Shown: piece by piece, positions 1 to 7,721 of the stretch | Position numbering within the stretch: position 1 is the stretch's first letter | Layout: the number at the start of each line of letters is the position of its first letter | The notes under the pieces: generated by a model | What the model saw: the letters and a program-made list of their open reading frames with translations, nothing else | The model's database searches: none | What the model was told of the DNA's origin: nothing | Assembly: GCA_019414265.1 (NCBI GenBank) | Contig: DXMJ01000007.1 | Location: 39,168 to 81,596, forward strand | DNA: 42,429 nucleotides | Direction of reading: 5' to 3' | Origin: Collinsella sp. | GTDB lineage: Bacteria > Actinomycetota > Coriobacteriia > Coriobacteriales > Coriobacteriaceae | Position numbers and translations under genes: made by a program

Positions 1-1149
1 GATCGTCTGGTTGCCGAGCGCCGTCGCTCGACGACGTGGACGCGCTCGGACGATGCGCCGGAGGCCGCGACCGTCGAGTTCTCGTTTGAGGGCTCGCTCG
101 CCGAAGAGCCTGTCCTGCGCGATGCGCTCGGCATCGACCGTGTCTTCCCCCGCGCGCCCTTCGTGCCTGCCGACCATGGTGACCTGGCTGAGCGCTGCGA
201 GACCATCCTTGACCTGCAGACCGCGGGCCTCAAGACCCGCCTTGCCCATACGGGCACCAAGGCGGCCGTCATCGGCCTTTCGGGCGGCCTCGATTCCACG
301 CTGGCGCTCCTCGTGACCGTGCGTGCGTTCGACGCCTTGGGCCTGCCGCGCACCGGTATCACGGCCGTGTCCATGCCCGGCTTTGGCACGACGCACCGCA
401 CCAAGTCCAATGCCGAGTCGCTCGCTCGCGACCTGGGTGTCTCCTTCCGCGAGGTTTCGATCCACGCGGCCGTGGAGCAGCACTTCAAGGACATTGAGCA
501 CGATTCGGCCGTGCAGGACGTGACCTACGAGAACAGCCAGGCCCGCGAGCGCACGCAGATTCTGATGGATCTGGCCAATCAGGCCGGCGGCTTTGTCATC
601 GGCACGGGCGACCTGTCGGAGCTGGCACTCGGCTGGGCTACCTATAACGGTGACCACATGAGCATGTATGCCGTCAACGCGAGCGTGCCCAAGACGCTTG
701 TGCGCCATCTGGTGCGCTATGCGGCTGATGTCTTTGGCGGGCGTATTGCCGAGGTCTTGCTCGACATCCTCGATACGCCGGTGTCTCCCGAACTTCTGCC
801 GCCCACGGGCGACGGCGAGATCGCCCAGAAGACCGAAGACCTGGTGGGCCCCTACGAGCTGCACGACTACTTCCTCTACTACCTGCTGCGCTTTGGCTTT
901 GAGCCGGGCAAGATCTACCGCATGGCGCTCAAGAGCTTTGGGGGCGTCTATGACGAGGTGACGATTCATACTTGGCTGCGTACGTTCTACCGCCGCTTCT
1001 TTGCTCAGCAGTTTAAGCGCAGCTGCCTGCCCGACGGTCCCAAGGTGGGCTCGGTGACGCTCAGCCCGCGCGGCGATTGGCGCATGCCGAGCGACGCCAG
1101 CTCGCATCTGTGGCTTGCGCAGATCGACGCGCTCAATCCAATTGACTAA
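1..1149 (+). CDS. nadE: Glutamine-dependent NAD+ synthetase, 5' truncated by the window edge
   Basis: NadE amidates nicotinic acid adenine dinucleotide to NAD+ in the last cytosolic step of NAD synthesis, using ATP and ammonia from glutamine. The frame is open from base 1 and 382 residues are visible, so the start lies outside the window. The synthetase domain is clear: the PP-loop SGGLDS (codons near 283-300) binds ATP, and further on come GTGDLSELALGW and a C-terminal NPID end. The residues before the PP-loop (VFPRAPFVPADHGDLAERC) match the linker that joins the N-terminal nitrilase-type glutaminase domain to the synthetase domain, so this is the long glutamine-dependent form with its glutaminase domain missing only because of the cut. 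No terminator follows at once; a hairpin lies 70 bases downstream. Confidence 0.93.
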   Translation, partial: DRLVAERRRSTTWTRSDDAPEAATVEFSFEGSLAEEPVLRDALGIDRVFPRAPFVPADHGDLAERCETILDLQTAGLKTRLAHTGTKAAVIGLSGGLDSTLALLVTVRAFDALGLPRTGITAVSMPGFGTTHRTKSNAESLARDLGVSFREVSIHAAVEQHFKDIEHDSAVQDVTYENSQARERTQILMDLANQAGGFVIGTGDLSELALGWATYNGDHMSMYAVNASVPKTLVRHLVRYAADVFGGRIAEVLLDILDTPVSPELLPPTGDGEIAQKTEDLVGPYELHDYFLYYLLRFGFEPGKIYRMALKSFGGVYDEVTIHTWLRTFYRRFFAQQFKRSCLPDGPKVGSVTLSPRGDWRMPSDASSHLWLAQIDALNPID

Positions 1150-1217
1150 GGTTGGCTAAATTGAACCAATATAGGGGTTGCAAGCGGTACACTTTTGCAA
1201 TCTGATGGCCCGTATCG

Positions 1218-1249
1218 CGCGGCGCTCTTGTCGGAGCGCCGCGTTTTTT
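1218..1249 (+). terminator. Intrinsic terminator just upstream of the aminotransferase
   Basis: A 10-bp perfect stem (1218-1227 with 1234-1243, core GCGGCGCTC/GAGCGCCGC), a 6-nt loop and six T residues (1244-1249). It probably ends the nadE transcript. It sits only 18 bases before the start codon of the next gene, so it could also act as an attenuator for that gene. Confidence 0.8.
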
Positions 1250-1267
1250 ATATCGAAAGGTGGCACC

Positions 1268-2431
1268 ATGCAGGCATCGCAGCGTCTCGGCCGCTTTGGC
1301 GCGGAGGTATTTGCCTCGCTCAACAACAAGCTTCTCGCGCTGAAGGCTCAGGGCAAGACCATTTACAACATGAGCGTGGGGACGCCCGACTTTAAGCCGT
1401 ACGACCACGTTGTCGAGGCGCTCACGCAGGCGGCCCAGGACCCCGAGATGTGGAAGTACGCCCTGCGCGACCTGCCCGAGCTTAAGCAGGCCGTGTGCGA
1501 TTACTACGAGCGCCGCTTTGGCGTTTCGGGCATTACGCCGTCTATGGTGCAGTCGTGCAACGGCACGCAGGAGGGCGTGGGCCATTTGGGCCTGGCCCTG
1601 CTCGATCCGGGCGACACCATTCTGGTTCCCGATCCGTGCTATCCGGTCTTTGAGGCGGGTGCCAAGATCGCCGATGCCAAGCTCGAGTACTATCCGTTGG
1701 TCGCCGAGCATAATTACCTGCCCTATGTGGCGGGCATCGATCCCGAGGTGGCCGATCGTGCCAAGTACATGATCGTGTCGCTGCCCGCCAACCCGGTGGG
1801 CTCGGTGGGCACGCCCGAGGTCTACGAGGAGATCATCGCTTTTGCCCGCGAGCACGACCTGCTGATCGTTCACGACAACGCATATTCCGACATCGTGTTC
1901 GACGGCGAGCCGGGCGGCAGCTTCTTGCAGTATCCCGGCGCGCTCGAGGTGGGCGTGGAGTTCTTCTCGCTCTCCAAGTCGTTTAACGTCACCGGTGCGC
2001 GTATCGGCTTTTTGGTCGGCCGCGAGGACGTGGTCTCTGCCTTTGCCAAGCTGCGCGGCCAGATCGACTTTGGTATGTTCTTCCCGATCCAGAAGGCTGC
2101 TATCGCCTGCCTGAACGGCCCGCGCGATGAGGTCGAGGCGCAGCGTCTGAAGTACCAGGAGCGTCGCGATGCCCTGTGCGACGGTCTTGAGGGACTGGGC
2201 TGGGAGCGTCCCAACGCGCATGGCTCTATGTTTGTGTGGGCCAAGCTTCCCGGCGGCCGTACCGATTCCATGGCGTTTTGCGAGGAGCTCATGGAGAAGG
2301 CCGGCGTTGTGGTGACGCCGGGTGCGAGCTTTGGGCCTTCGGGTGAGGGGCACGTGCGCATGGCGCTGGTCCTGCCGCCCGATCAGATCGCTCTGGCCGT
2401 CGAGGCTATTCGCGAGGCGGGTCTGTATTAA
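1268..2431 (+). CDS. Class I/II PLP-dependent aminotransferase, DapL-like
   Basis: A 387-residue fold-type I aminotransferase. The start at 1268 has the Shine-Dalgarno GAAAGG nearby; the longer frame runs through the terminator and is not credible. Visible marks are GTPDFKP in the N-terminal arm, the NPVGSVG substrate/cofactor segment, HDNAYSDIVFDG, and the PLP lysine in SLSKSFNVTGARIGF (Lys near residue 237). The segments GTQEGVGHLGLALLDPGDTI and VPDPCYPVF resemble LL-diaminopimelate aminotransferases and related transaminases, which make LL-DAP directly from tetrahydrodipicolinate. A role in lysine synthesis is plausible because dapH, dapB, dapA and lysA lie 5-9 kb away, but that cluster is the acetylase type, so N-acetyl-DAP aminotransferase or an alanine/aspartate transaminase are alternatives. 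It has its own unit between two intergenic regions. Confidence 0.85.
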   Translation: MQASQRLGRFGAEVFASLNNKLLALKAQGKTIYNMSVGTPDFKPYDHVVEALTQAAQDPEMWKYALRDLPELKQAVCDYYERRFGVSGITPSMVQSCNGTQEGVGHLGLALLDPGDTILVPDPCYPVFEAGAKIADAKLEYYPLVAEHNYLPYVAGIDPEVADRAKYMIVSLPANPVGSVGTPEVYEEIIAFAREHDLLIVHDNAYSDIVFDGEPGGSFLQYPGALEVGVEFFSLSKSFNVTGARIGFLVGREDVVSAFAKLRGQIDFGMFFPIQKAAIACLNGPRDEVEAQRLKYQERRDALCDGLEGLGWERPNAHGSMFVWAKLPGGRTDSMAFCEELMEKAGVVVTPGASFGPSGEGHVRMALVLPPDQIALAVEAIREAGLY

Positions 2432-2559
2432 AAAGACATTTAGACGCGTCAATAGTTCGAAACCGATTCCGGGCAGTTATCTTACGAATTCTGCAAACAA
2501 TTTCGGTAAACGGTCGATTTTTGGCTGCGAATAGGAGCATAATCAAAGTCCCGATTGGC

Positions 2560-2565
2560 TATATT
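2560..2565 (+). promoter_or_regulatory. Candidate -10 box (TATATT) of ldh
   Basis: TATATT lies 68 bases before the ldh start. I see no good -35 box at 16-18 bases. Transcription would begin near 2572, just ahead of a hairpin (caagccgc 2576-2583 with gcggcttg 2599-2606, extended by GGG/CCC) at the mRNA 5' end. Confidence 0.4.
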
Positions 2566-2632
2566 GGGATTACGGCAAGCCGCTTGGGTCGTTCCCGGGC
2601 GGCTTGTTTGTGGAGAGAGATGGGAGAAAGTA

Positions 2633-3583
2633 ATGGTTAACGAGAAGAAGGTCGCTATTGTCGGCTGTGGTTTCGTCGGTTCGTCTTCGGCGTTCGCGCT
2701 GATGCAGAGCGGTCTGTTCTCCGAGATGGTCCTCATCGACGTGGACAAGAACCGCGCCGAGGGTGAGGCCCTGGATATCGCGCACGGCATGACGTTTGCC
2801 GAGCCGATGAAGATCTATGCCGGCGATTATTCCGATGTCGCCGACGCCGCCATGATCGTCGTCACCGCTGGCGCTGCCCAGAAGCCCGGCGAGACCCGCC
2901 TGGACTTGGTCAACAAGAACGTCAACATCTTCAAGTCCATTATTCCCGAGATTAAGAAGTCTGGCTTCGACGGCATTCTGCTCATCGTCTCCAACCCGGT
3001 CGATGTTCTGACCTATGCCGCCATCAAGATGTCCGGCCTGCCCGAGGGCCATGTCATCGGCTCCGGCACCGTGCTCGACACCGGTCGTCTGCAGCAGATG
3101 CTCGGCGCCCACGTCGAGGTCGATCCGCGCGACGTTCAGGCCTATGTCATGGGTGAGCACGGCGACTCCGAGTTTGTCGCTTGGTCCAGCGCTCAGGTTG
3201 CCGGCGTTCCGCTGAACACCTTCTGCGAGCTTCACGGCCACCTGGAGCACGAAGCCGCCGAGAAGCGTATCGCCGAGGACGTCAAGAATTCCGCCTACAC
3301 CATCATCGAGAAGAAGCACGCTACCTACTACGGCGTCGCCATGGCCGTTAAGCGCATTTGCACCGCCGTCATGCGTGACGAGCAGACCGTTCTGCCCGTC
3401 TCCTCGCTCATGGTGGGCGAGTATGGCCTGTCTGATCTTGCCATCTCCATGCCGACCGTCGTTGGCCGCGACGGCGTTGTCTGCCGCGTCCCCGTGCCGC
3501 TGGACGATGACGAGCAGCATGAGCTTACCGCCTCCGCCAAGGCCCTCAAGGACATCATCGACAGCGTCGACTTCTCCTGCTAA
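2633..3583 (+). CDS. ldh: L-lactate dehydrogenase
   Basis: A 316-residue cytosolic NAD-dependent dehydrogenase that reduces pyruvate to L-lactate and regenerates NAD+ in fermentation. The Rossmann start KKVAIVGCGFVGSS binds NAD. The mobile loop reads AGAAQKPGETRLDL; Gln at the specificity position marks lactate rather than malate dehydrogenase. SNPVDVLTY and the catalytic His in GEHGDSE (near residue 176) are intact, as is normal length. The start at 2633 is preceded by GGGAGAAAG; the longer frame upstream overlaps the leader hairpin. It is monocistronic, with a strong terminator right after it. Confidence 0.95.
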   Translation: MVNEKKVAIVGCGFVGSSSAFALMQSGLFSEMVLIDVDKNRAEGEALDIAHGMTFAEPMKIYAGDYSDVADAAMIVVTAGAAQKPGETRLDLVNKNVNIFKSIIPEIKKSGFDGILLIVSNPVDVLTYAAIKMSGLPEGHVIGSGTVLDTGRLQQMLGAHVEVDPRDVQAYVMGEHGDSEFVAWSSAQVAGVPLNTFCELHGHLEHEAAEKRIAEDVKNSAYTIIEKKHATYYGVAMAVKRICTAVMRDEQTVLPVSSLMVGEYGLSDLAISMPTVVGRDGVVCRVPVPLDDDEQHELTASAKALKDIIDSVDFSC

Positions 3584-3614
3584 ATCCAGCTCGCTAGAGC
3601 GAAAAGCTACAATG

Positions 3615-3650
3615 AAGGCGCCCGGGCCCACACGGCCCGGGCGCCTTTTT
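3615..3650 (+). terminator. Intrinsic terminator of ldh
   Basis: A 12-bp perfect GC stem (GGCGCCCGGGCC 3617-3628 with 3634-3645), 5-nt loop, then five Ts. Confidence 0.92.
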
Positions 3651-3680
3651 GGTGCAGAGTAACCTGACCCCAATGCACCA
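3650..3680. repeat. Short palindromic repeat, family A copy 1
   Basis: Arms TGGTGCA (3650-3656) and TGCACCA (3674-3680) enclose a loop with AACCTGACCCC. A second copy with 9-bp arms is at 4861-4895, so the pair brackets the DUF2974 gene. It looks like a REP-type element; this is inferred from the pattern alone. Confidence 0.6.
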
Positions 3681-3697
3681 TAGTTGATGGGAGGGCC

Positions 3698-4858
3698 ATG
3701 TCGGATTCGTCTAATTTTTTGACCTATGCCCAGACGACGCTTGATTCGTTTGAGGAACGGTCGTTCTGTGCGGTGGACAGCCTGGTGTTTGCATGGCTGT
3801 CATATCTGCGTTTGCCGGGTGATATGGCGGAGCTGACGAACTGGCAGGGCCTTGACGTACGCGAGCTGCTGCGCGCCGAGTGCTACCAAGACATGATTGG
3901 CGACCTGTGGGATCCGGAGGGGAGCAGGGCCTTGTTGGAGGCTGTGGCAGCAAGCCCTCGCTACCGTGGCGTTCGCGTTTGCGGCTATCGTACCGTGAGT
4001 GATGCCGAGACGACGGAGCAGTTTGCAGCCATGGCGTTCCGGTTTCCGGCGGGGTTTAGTTATCTCTCCTTCCGGGGGACCGACAGCACGATTGTGGGCT
4101 GGAAAGAGGACTTTAACATGGCGTTCCGGTGTCCTGTGCCGGCCCAGGAATCCGCGGCGCGTTATGTGGACGAGGCGGTGGATGCGATTGACGGGCCGCT
4201 TTTGTGCGGAGGTCATTCCAAGGGCGGAAACCTTGCGGTGTACGGTGCGGCGATGTGCTCCGATGTCGCCCGTGGGCGAATCGAACGGGCGTATTCCCAT
4301 GATGGTCCGGGCTTCGTCGAGGAGTTTCTGAGCGGCAGCGCCTTTGCCGATCTTTCCGGTCGAATCGATAAGACGCTGCCTCGGTCGTCGATCTTTGGCA
4401 TGATGTTCGAGACGCAGGAGGACTATGCCATCGTTGAGAGCACCGAGTTCAGCCTGCTGCAGCACAATCCCTTTAGCTGGGTGGTTGATGGTCGCGACTT
4501 CGTGTACTGTGAGCGCCTGTCTGCCGGTGCTCGATACGTTGATGGCTCCATTCGCGAGATGCTGCTTGCGGTGTCACCTAGCGAGCGCGAGCGTTTTGTA
4601 GATGCGTTGTTCTCCGTGTTTGAGGCTACGGGTGCTGAGCGGTTTGCGGATATCGCTGGGAATCTGCGCGAGAGCCTGCCCGTGATGCTCCAGGCTGCGC
4701 AAGGCTTTGACAAGGATACGCGACGCTTTGTCTCGCAGACTATCGTTGCGATTCTTAAGTGTGCGCTTCTGCCCAAACGTCCCCAGATCGACATGCCCGC
4801 TGCCGGCAAGAGCTTGGCAGAACAGCTCGAGGCTTGGCAGTCCGAGCTCCTGCGCTAG
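3698..4858 (+). CDS. DUF2974 (Mbeg1-like) alpha/beta-hydrolase family protein
   Basis: A 386-residue protein of the DUF2974 family, lipase-like alpha/beta hydrolases of unknown substrate common in gut Firmicutes and Coriobacteriia. The nucleophile elbow GGHSKGGNLAVYGA is present, so Ser is the likely nucleophile, and SFRGTDSTIVGWKEDFNMAF earlier matches the class-3-lipase-like region. DGPGF follows the elbow. There is no signal peptide or membrane segment, so it should be cytosolic. The start at 3698 has GGGAGGG upstream. It stands alone, with a palindromic repeat on each side. The function is unknown; esterase or lipase activity is inferred. Confidence 0.85.
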   Translation: MSDSSNFLTYAQTTLDSFEERSFCAVDSLVFAWLSYLRLPGDMAELTNWQGLDVRELLRAECYQDMIGDLWDPEGSRALLEAVAASPRYRGVRVCGYRTVSDAETTEQFAAMAFRFPAGFSYLSFRGTDSTIVGWKEDFNMAFRCPVPAQESAARYVDEAVDAIDGPLLCGGHSKGGNLAVYGAAMCSDVARGRIERAYSHDGPGFVEEFLSGSAFADLSGRIDKTLPRSSIFGMMFETQEDYAIVESTEFSLLQHNPFSWVVDGRDFVYCERLSAGARYVDGSIREMLLAVSPSERERFVDALFSVFEATGAERFADIAGNLRESLPVMLQAAQGFDKDTRRFVSQTIVAILKCALLPKRPQIDMPAAGKSLAEQLEAWQSELLR

Positions 4859-4860
4859 CC

Positions 4861-4895
4861 ATTGGTGCAAAGCAGCCTGTCCCCGATGCACCAAT
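4861..4895. repeat. Short palindromic repeat, family A copy 2
   Basis: Perfect 9-bp arms ATTGGTGCA (4861-4869) and TGCACCAAT (4887-4895) around AAGCAGCCTGTCCCCGA. The loop carries the CCTGTCCC core, which recurs in inverse in the unrelated-arm repeat at 25895-25929. It begins two bases after the upstream stop codon. Confidence 0.7.
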
Positions 4896-4925
4896 CTCTG
4901 ATGCGCCTGGGGTGGGACCGACCGC

Positions 4926-4931
4926 TATACT
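4926..4931 (+). promoter_or_regulatory. Candidate -10 box (TATACT) of the nucleoid protein gene
   Basis: TATACT lies 35 bases ahead of the next start codon. No convincing -35 box is visible, so support is limited to the -10 match and its position. Confidence 0.4.
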
Positions 4932-4960
4932 GGTTCGTGCCGAAATCGATCTAGAACGGA

Positions 4961-5974
4961 ATGCCGTATATGAAAATCAATCACGCGATTCTGCATATCC
5001 TGGACTTTGACTCTGCCGTCAACGTTATGAGTCAGCGCGAGCTCGATATCGAAAGCCGTACCGTGCGCAACTTCGTGACCACGCATCTGCGCCGCGCACG
5101 CACCTCGGCTGACAATAAACGTGCCACCTTTGCCGAGAACTCTGCGTTTGGCGGCGAGCTCAAGGGCTATTTCTTTGGCGAGCGCGAGTTCGTGGACCTG
5201 TCGCAGCAGATTGCGGAGTTTATCTCCTCCGAGCTCACCAAGGCTGAGAAAGCCGAGTCCACCGACGTGCTCGTGGCTGATTTTGATGACGATGAGGATG
5301 CCCGCTGGTTTGCCGTGATGCTGCTGGGCTCCAAGCAGGCCTTTATGCACGAAGTGGGCCGCGAGGAGGGGGAGGTGCGCAACGACATCGCGCGCCACTA
5401 CGCTATTCTGCCAAACCCCTCGCAAAAGGTGCCAAGCTATGCCATCGTGCGCGCGAGCACCATGGAGATCGGCTACGTGGACAAGAAACGCAAGATTGCC
5501 GGCGAGGACCGTATGCTTATTCCCGATGGCCTGCTGCAGTGCGACACAGGCGTGTCGGGCAAGGAGGTCATCGACACCGTGACGCGCGTGGTCGAGGAAG
5601 TCGCCGAGGAGCACGGTGCCAATACGGCCGTAGCGCTCGCTAAGGTTAAGGCTGCCGTTGCCGAGAAGGTTGAGGATGACGAGGAGCTGCCGCCTTGGGA
5701 TATCGTCGACGAGGTCTTTGAGGACGAGCCGGTCATCAAGGAGAGCGTGCGCGCGGCGTTGACCGAGGAGAAGGTGCCCGAGCGCGTGCCCGTGGAGCGC
5801 AAGCAGGTCGAGCGCGCGGCAGTTCGCAATCACAAGATCCGCACCGACACGGGCATCGAGATCAGCTTCCCCGCCGAGATGGGCTCGAACTCCGAGTACA
5901 TCGAGTTCGTCAACGAACCCAACGGCCTCATCTCCATCGAGCTCAAGAATATCGGCAGCATCGAGAATCGATAA
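4961..5974 (+). CDS. Nucleoid-associated protein NdpA family
   Basis: A 337-residue cytosolic protein of the NdpA/YejK family (37-kDa nucleoid-associated proteins), thought to bind DNA; the biochemical role is poorly known. Family marks are the beginning INHAILHILDFDSA, the mid-protein segment KKAFMHEV-like SKQAFMHEVGREEG and ILPNPSQKVPSYAIV, and a C-terminal RTDTGIEISFPAEMGSNSEYIEFVN. A Glu/Lys-rich linker (about residues 220-290) precedes the C-terminal beta domain. The start could be 4961 or the ATG at 4970; the GGA near 4957 spaces better for 4970. It is monocistronic, ending before a terminator. Confidence 0.83.
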   Translation: MPYMKINHAILHILDFDSAVNVMSQRELDIESRTVRNFVTTHLRRARTSADNKRATFAENSAFGGELKGYFFGEREFVDLSQQIAEFISSELTKAEKAESTDVLVADFDDDEDARWFAVMLLGSKQAFMHEVGREEGEVRNDIARHYAILPNPSQKVPSYAIVRASTMEIGYVDKKRKIAGEDRMLIPDGLLQCDTGVSGKEVIDTVTRVVEEVAEEHGANTAVALAKVKAAVAEKVEDDEELPPWDIVDEVFEDEPVIKESVRAALTEEKVPERVPVERKQVERAAVRNHKIRTDTGIEISFPAEMGSNSEYIEFVNEPNGLISIELKNIGSIENR

Positions 5975-6000
5975 ACTGCGCTTGGACTCTGCAGAAAAAC

Positions 6001-6037
6001 AAAGGCCGAAGCCTCGGATGAGGGCGTCGGCCTTTTT
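6001..6037 (+). terminator. Intrinsic terminator of the nucleoid protein gene
   Basis: Stem AAAGGCCGA-GCC with GGC-TCGGCCTTT (one mismatch) followed by five Ts. Confidence 0.88.
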
Positions 6038-6080
6038 ACTTGGGGCTTAATTACGCTACAGGTTGAGCATAAGTCAGCGA

Positions 6081-6178
6081 AAACGCCCCTAAGCGAGCAA
6101 GGTGACGTGAAAGAGGAGGGAAGCGTACTTTGGTACGCGACCGACGATTGAACGTCAGATTGCCGCTTAGGGGCGTTT
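6081..6178. other. 98-bp composite palindrome, candidate structured RNA or DNA element
   Basis: Outer arms of 15 bp are perfect (6081-6095 with 6164-6178, core CGCCCCTAAGCG). Inside are CAA/TTG, TGACGT (6103-6108) with ACGTCA (6152-6157), and an apical hairpin GCGTAC (6123-6128) with GTACGC (6133-6138) around TTTG. Purine-rich internal loops separate the helices on the plus strand. It lies between convergent genes, downstream of both the NdpA terminator and dapH. It is far more elaborate than a terminator and I do not recognise the family. Confidence 0.65.
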
Positions 6179-6191
6179 GCAGCGTCGACCT

Positions 6192-6219
6192 GTTACGCGG
6201 TTTGTCAAAACCGCGTAAC
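6192..6219 (-). terminator. Strong hairpin right after the dapH stop
   Basis: A perfect 12-bp stem (GTTACGCGGTTT 6192-6203 with 6208-6219) with a 4-nt loop, three bases past the dapH stop codon. No T tract follows on either strand, so it may stabilise the mRNA 3' end rather than terminate on its own. Confidence 0.5.
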
Positions 6220-6221
6220 TA

Positions 6222-6941
6222 CTAGAGCTGGCGCAGACCTCCCTCGAGGCCGGTCTTGCTGTCGGTCTTCTCGTCGCGCATCTTGATGACACGGGCGGGG
6301 ACACCGGCCACGACGGCGCCGGCGGGGACGTCCTCGACGCACACGGCGCCGGCGGCGACAACAGCGCCCTTGCCTACGTGCACGCCCTCCAGGACCACGG
6401 CGTTGGCGCCAATCATAACGTCGTCCTCGATGATGACGGGCGTGGCACTGGCGGGCTCCACAACGCCTGCCAGTACGGTGCCGGCGCCGATGTGGCAGTT
6501 CTTGCCCACGGTGGCGCGACCGCCCAGCACGGCGCCCATATCGATCATGGAGCCCTCGCCGATAACGGAGCCGATGTTGATGATGGCGCCCATCATGATG
6601 ACGGCGCGATCGCCGATCTCGACGCGGTCACGGATGATCGCGCCCGGCTCGATGCGGGCGTTGATACCCTTAAGGTCGAGCATGGGCACGGCGGAGTTGC
6701 GGCAATCGTTTTCAACGTCGTAGTAATCGATGGAATCGGCGTTGGCGTCCAGGATGGCCTTAAGCTCATCCCAGTCACCAAAGACGGTCTTGCCACGTCG
6801 ACCGCCGTAGACGTGTGCATTGCCCCACTGGACCTTCATGCCCGGCTTCTCGCGCACGTACAGTTTGACGGGCGTCTTTTTGGGCGCGGTGGCGATGTAG
6901 TTGATAATCTCCTGCGCATTCATCTCGGCTGCGTTGCTCAT
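6222..6941 (-). CDS. dapH: Tetrahydrodipicolinate N-acetyltransferase
   Basis: A 239-residue left-handed beta-helix acetyltransferase that transfers acetyl from acetyl-CoA to tetrahydrodipicolinate in the acetylase branch of lysine and DAP synthesis. An N-terminal alpha domain (AQEIINYIATAPKKTPVKLYV) is followed from about residue 95 by hexapeptide repeats (IEPGAIIRDRVEIGDRAVIMMG, INIGSVIGEGSMIDMGAVLGG, HIGAGTVLAGV) and the loop VVEPASATPVIIED typical of DapH. Length and domain order fit DapH rather than succinylase DapD. It is the last gene of the lysA-dapA-dapB-dapH operon, 39 bases after dapB, with the Shine-Dalgarno AAAGGAGAG before the start. Confidence 0.93.
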   Translation of the reverse strand: MSNAAEMNAQEIINYIATAPKKTPVKLYVREKPGMKVQWGNAHVYGGRRGKTVFGDWDELKAILDANADSIDYYDVENDCRNSAVPMLDLKGINARIEPGAIIRDRVEIGDRAVIMMGAIINIGSVIGEGSMIDMGAVLGGRATVGKNCHIGAGTVLAGVVEPASATPVIIEDDVMIGANAVVLEGVHVGKGAVVAAGAVCVEDVPAGAVVAGVPARVIKMRDEKTDSKTGLEGGLRQL

Positions 6942-6980
6942 GTGCTGTCTCTCCTTTGAGCGGGTACGGTTGATAACCAG

Positions 6981-7721
6981 TTAGGCGAACATGACCTGGT
7001 CGAACGTATAGAAGCCGGGTTCGCGGGTGACGAGCTTCTGCGCGGCTGCCAGGGCGCCGTTGACGAAGATCTGACGGCTCGTGGCGCGGTGGGTGAGCGT
7101 GACTTCCTCGTCCTGGCCAAAGAAACTCACCTTGTGCACGCCAGCGACGGTGCCGCCGCGCAGCGAGTGCATGCCGATCTCCTTGGGGTCGCGCGCTCCG
7201 CACATGCCCTCGCGGCCATAGACGGGATGGTAGCCTGCCTCGGGCTCAGCTTCGACGACGGCGTCGAGCAACAACTTGGCAGTGCCGCTGGGGGCGTCGA
7301 CCTTTTGGTTGTGGTGCGTCTCGACGATCTCGCAGTCAAAGCCGGGCAGCTCGCGTGTGGCCTGGGCCACCAGATGACGCAGGGCGGCGATGCCGATGGA
7401 GTAGTTGCCCGAGTGCATGACCCGGGCGTTCTGGCCCAGCTCGCGCAGACGGTCCATCTGCTCGGGCGTATAGCCCGTGGTGCCCGAGACCAACGCCGCG
7501 CCCGTGCGCCCGACATAGGCGACGACGGCATCGAAGGTCACGACGTTTGAGAAGTCGATGATGACGTCAGCTGCCGGAGCGTTCTCGAGCTCGGACAAGT
7601 CGAAGCCGATCTGGGCGACGATGTCGAAAACGGGCTCTCCGGCGGCATCGACAATGCCCTCGGCGGTAGTGCGAATGAGCGAGCCCATGCGGCCCGTTCC
7701 CATAATGACGGTCTTAATCAA
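6981..7721 (-). CDS. dapB: 4-hydroxy-tetrahydrodipicolinate reductase
   Basis: A 246-residue NAD(P)H-dependent reductase converting hydroxytetrahydrodipicolinate to tetrahydrodipicolinate. The Rossmann motif at the start reads VIMGTGRMGSLI; GTTGY (TGAALVSGTTGYTPEQ) and the substrate-binding block VETHHNQKVDAPSGTA with its catalytic His and Lys are intact. The C-terminal FVNGALAAAQKLVTREPGFYTFDQVMF is typical. The start is a TTG that overlaps the dapA stop by eight bases, with GGGAG nine bases upstream, so dapA and dapB are translationally coupled. An ATG seven codons in would cut into the Rossmann strand. Confidence 0.93.
   Translation of the reverse strand: MIKTVIMGTGRMGSLIRTTAEGIVDAAGEPVFDIVAQIGFDLSELENAPAADVIIDFSNVVTFDAVVAYVGRTGAALVSGTTGYTPEQMDRLRELGQNARVMHSGNYSIGIAALRHLVAQATRELPGFDCEIVETHHNQKVDAPSGTAKLLLDAVVEAEPEAGYHPVYGREGMCGARDPKEIGMHSLRGGTVAGVHKVSFFGQDEEVTLTHRATSRQIFVNGALAAAQKLVTREPGFYTFDQVMFA

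Noticed and set aside
1133..3673. Long open frames on the minus strand opposite the aminotransferase and ldh genes
   Set aside because: They mirror strongly conserved enzymes on the plus strand, show no family features and have low-complexity, His/Arg/Gly-rich translations typical of antisense GC-rich DNA.
6081..6178. The composite palindrome as a tRNA or a simple terminator
   Set aside because: It lacks a cloverleaf and CCA-type end, and the helices are too many and too interrupted for a terminator.
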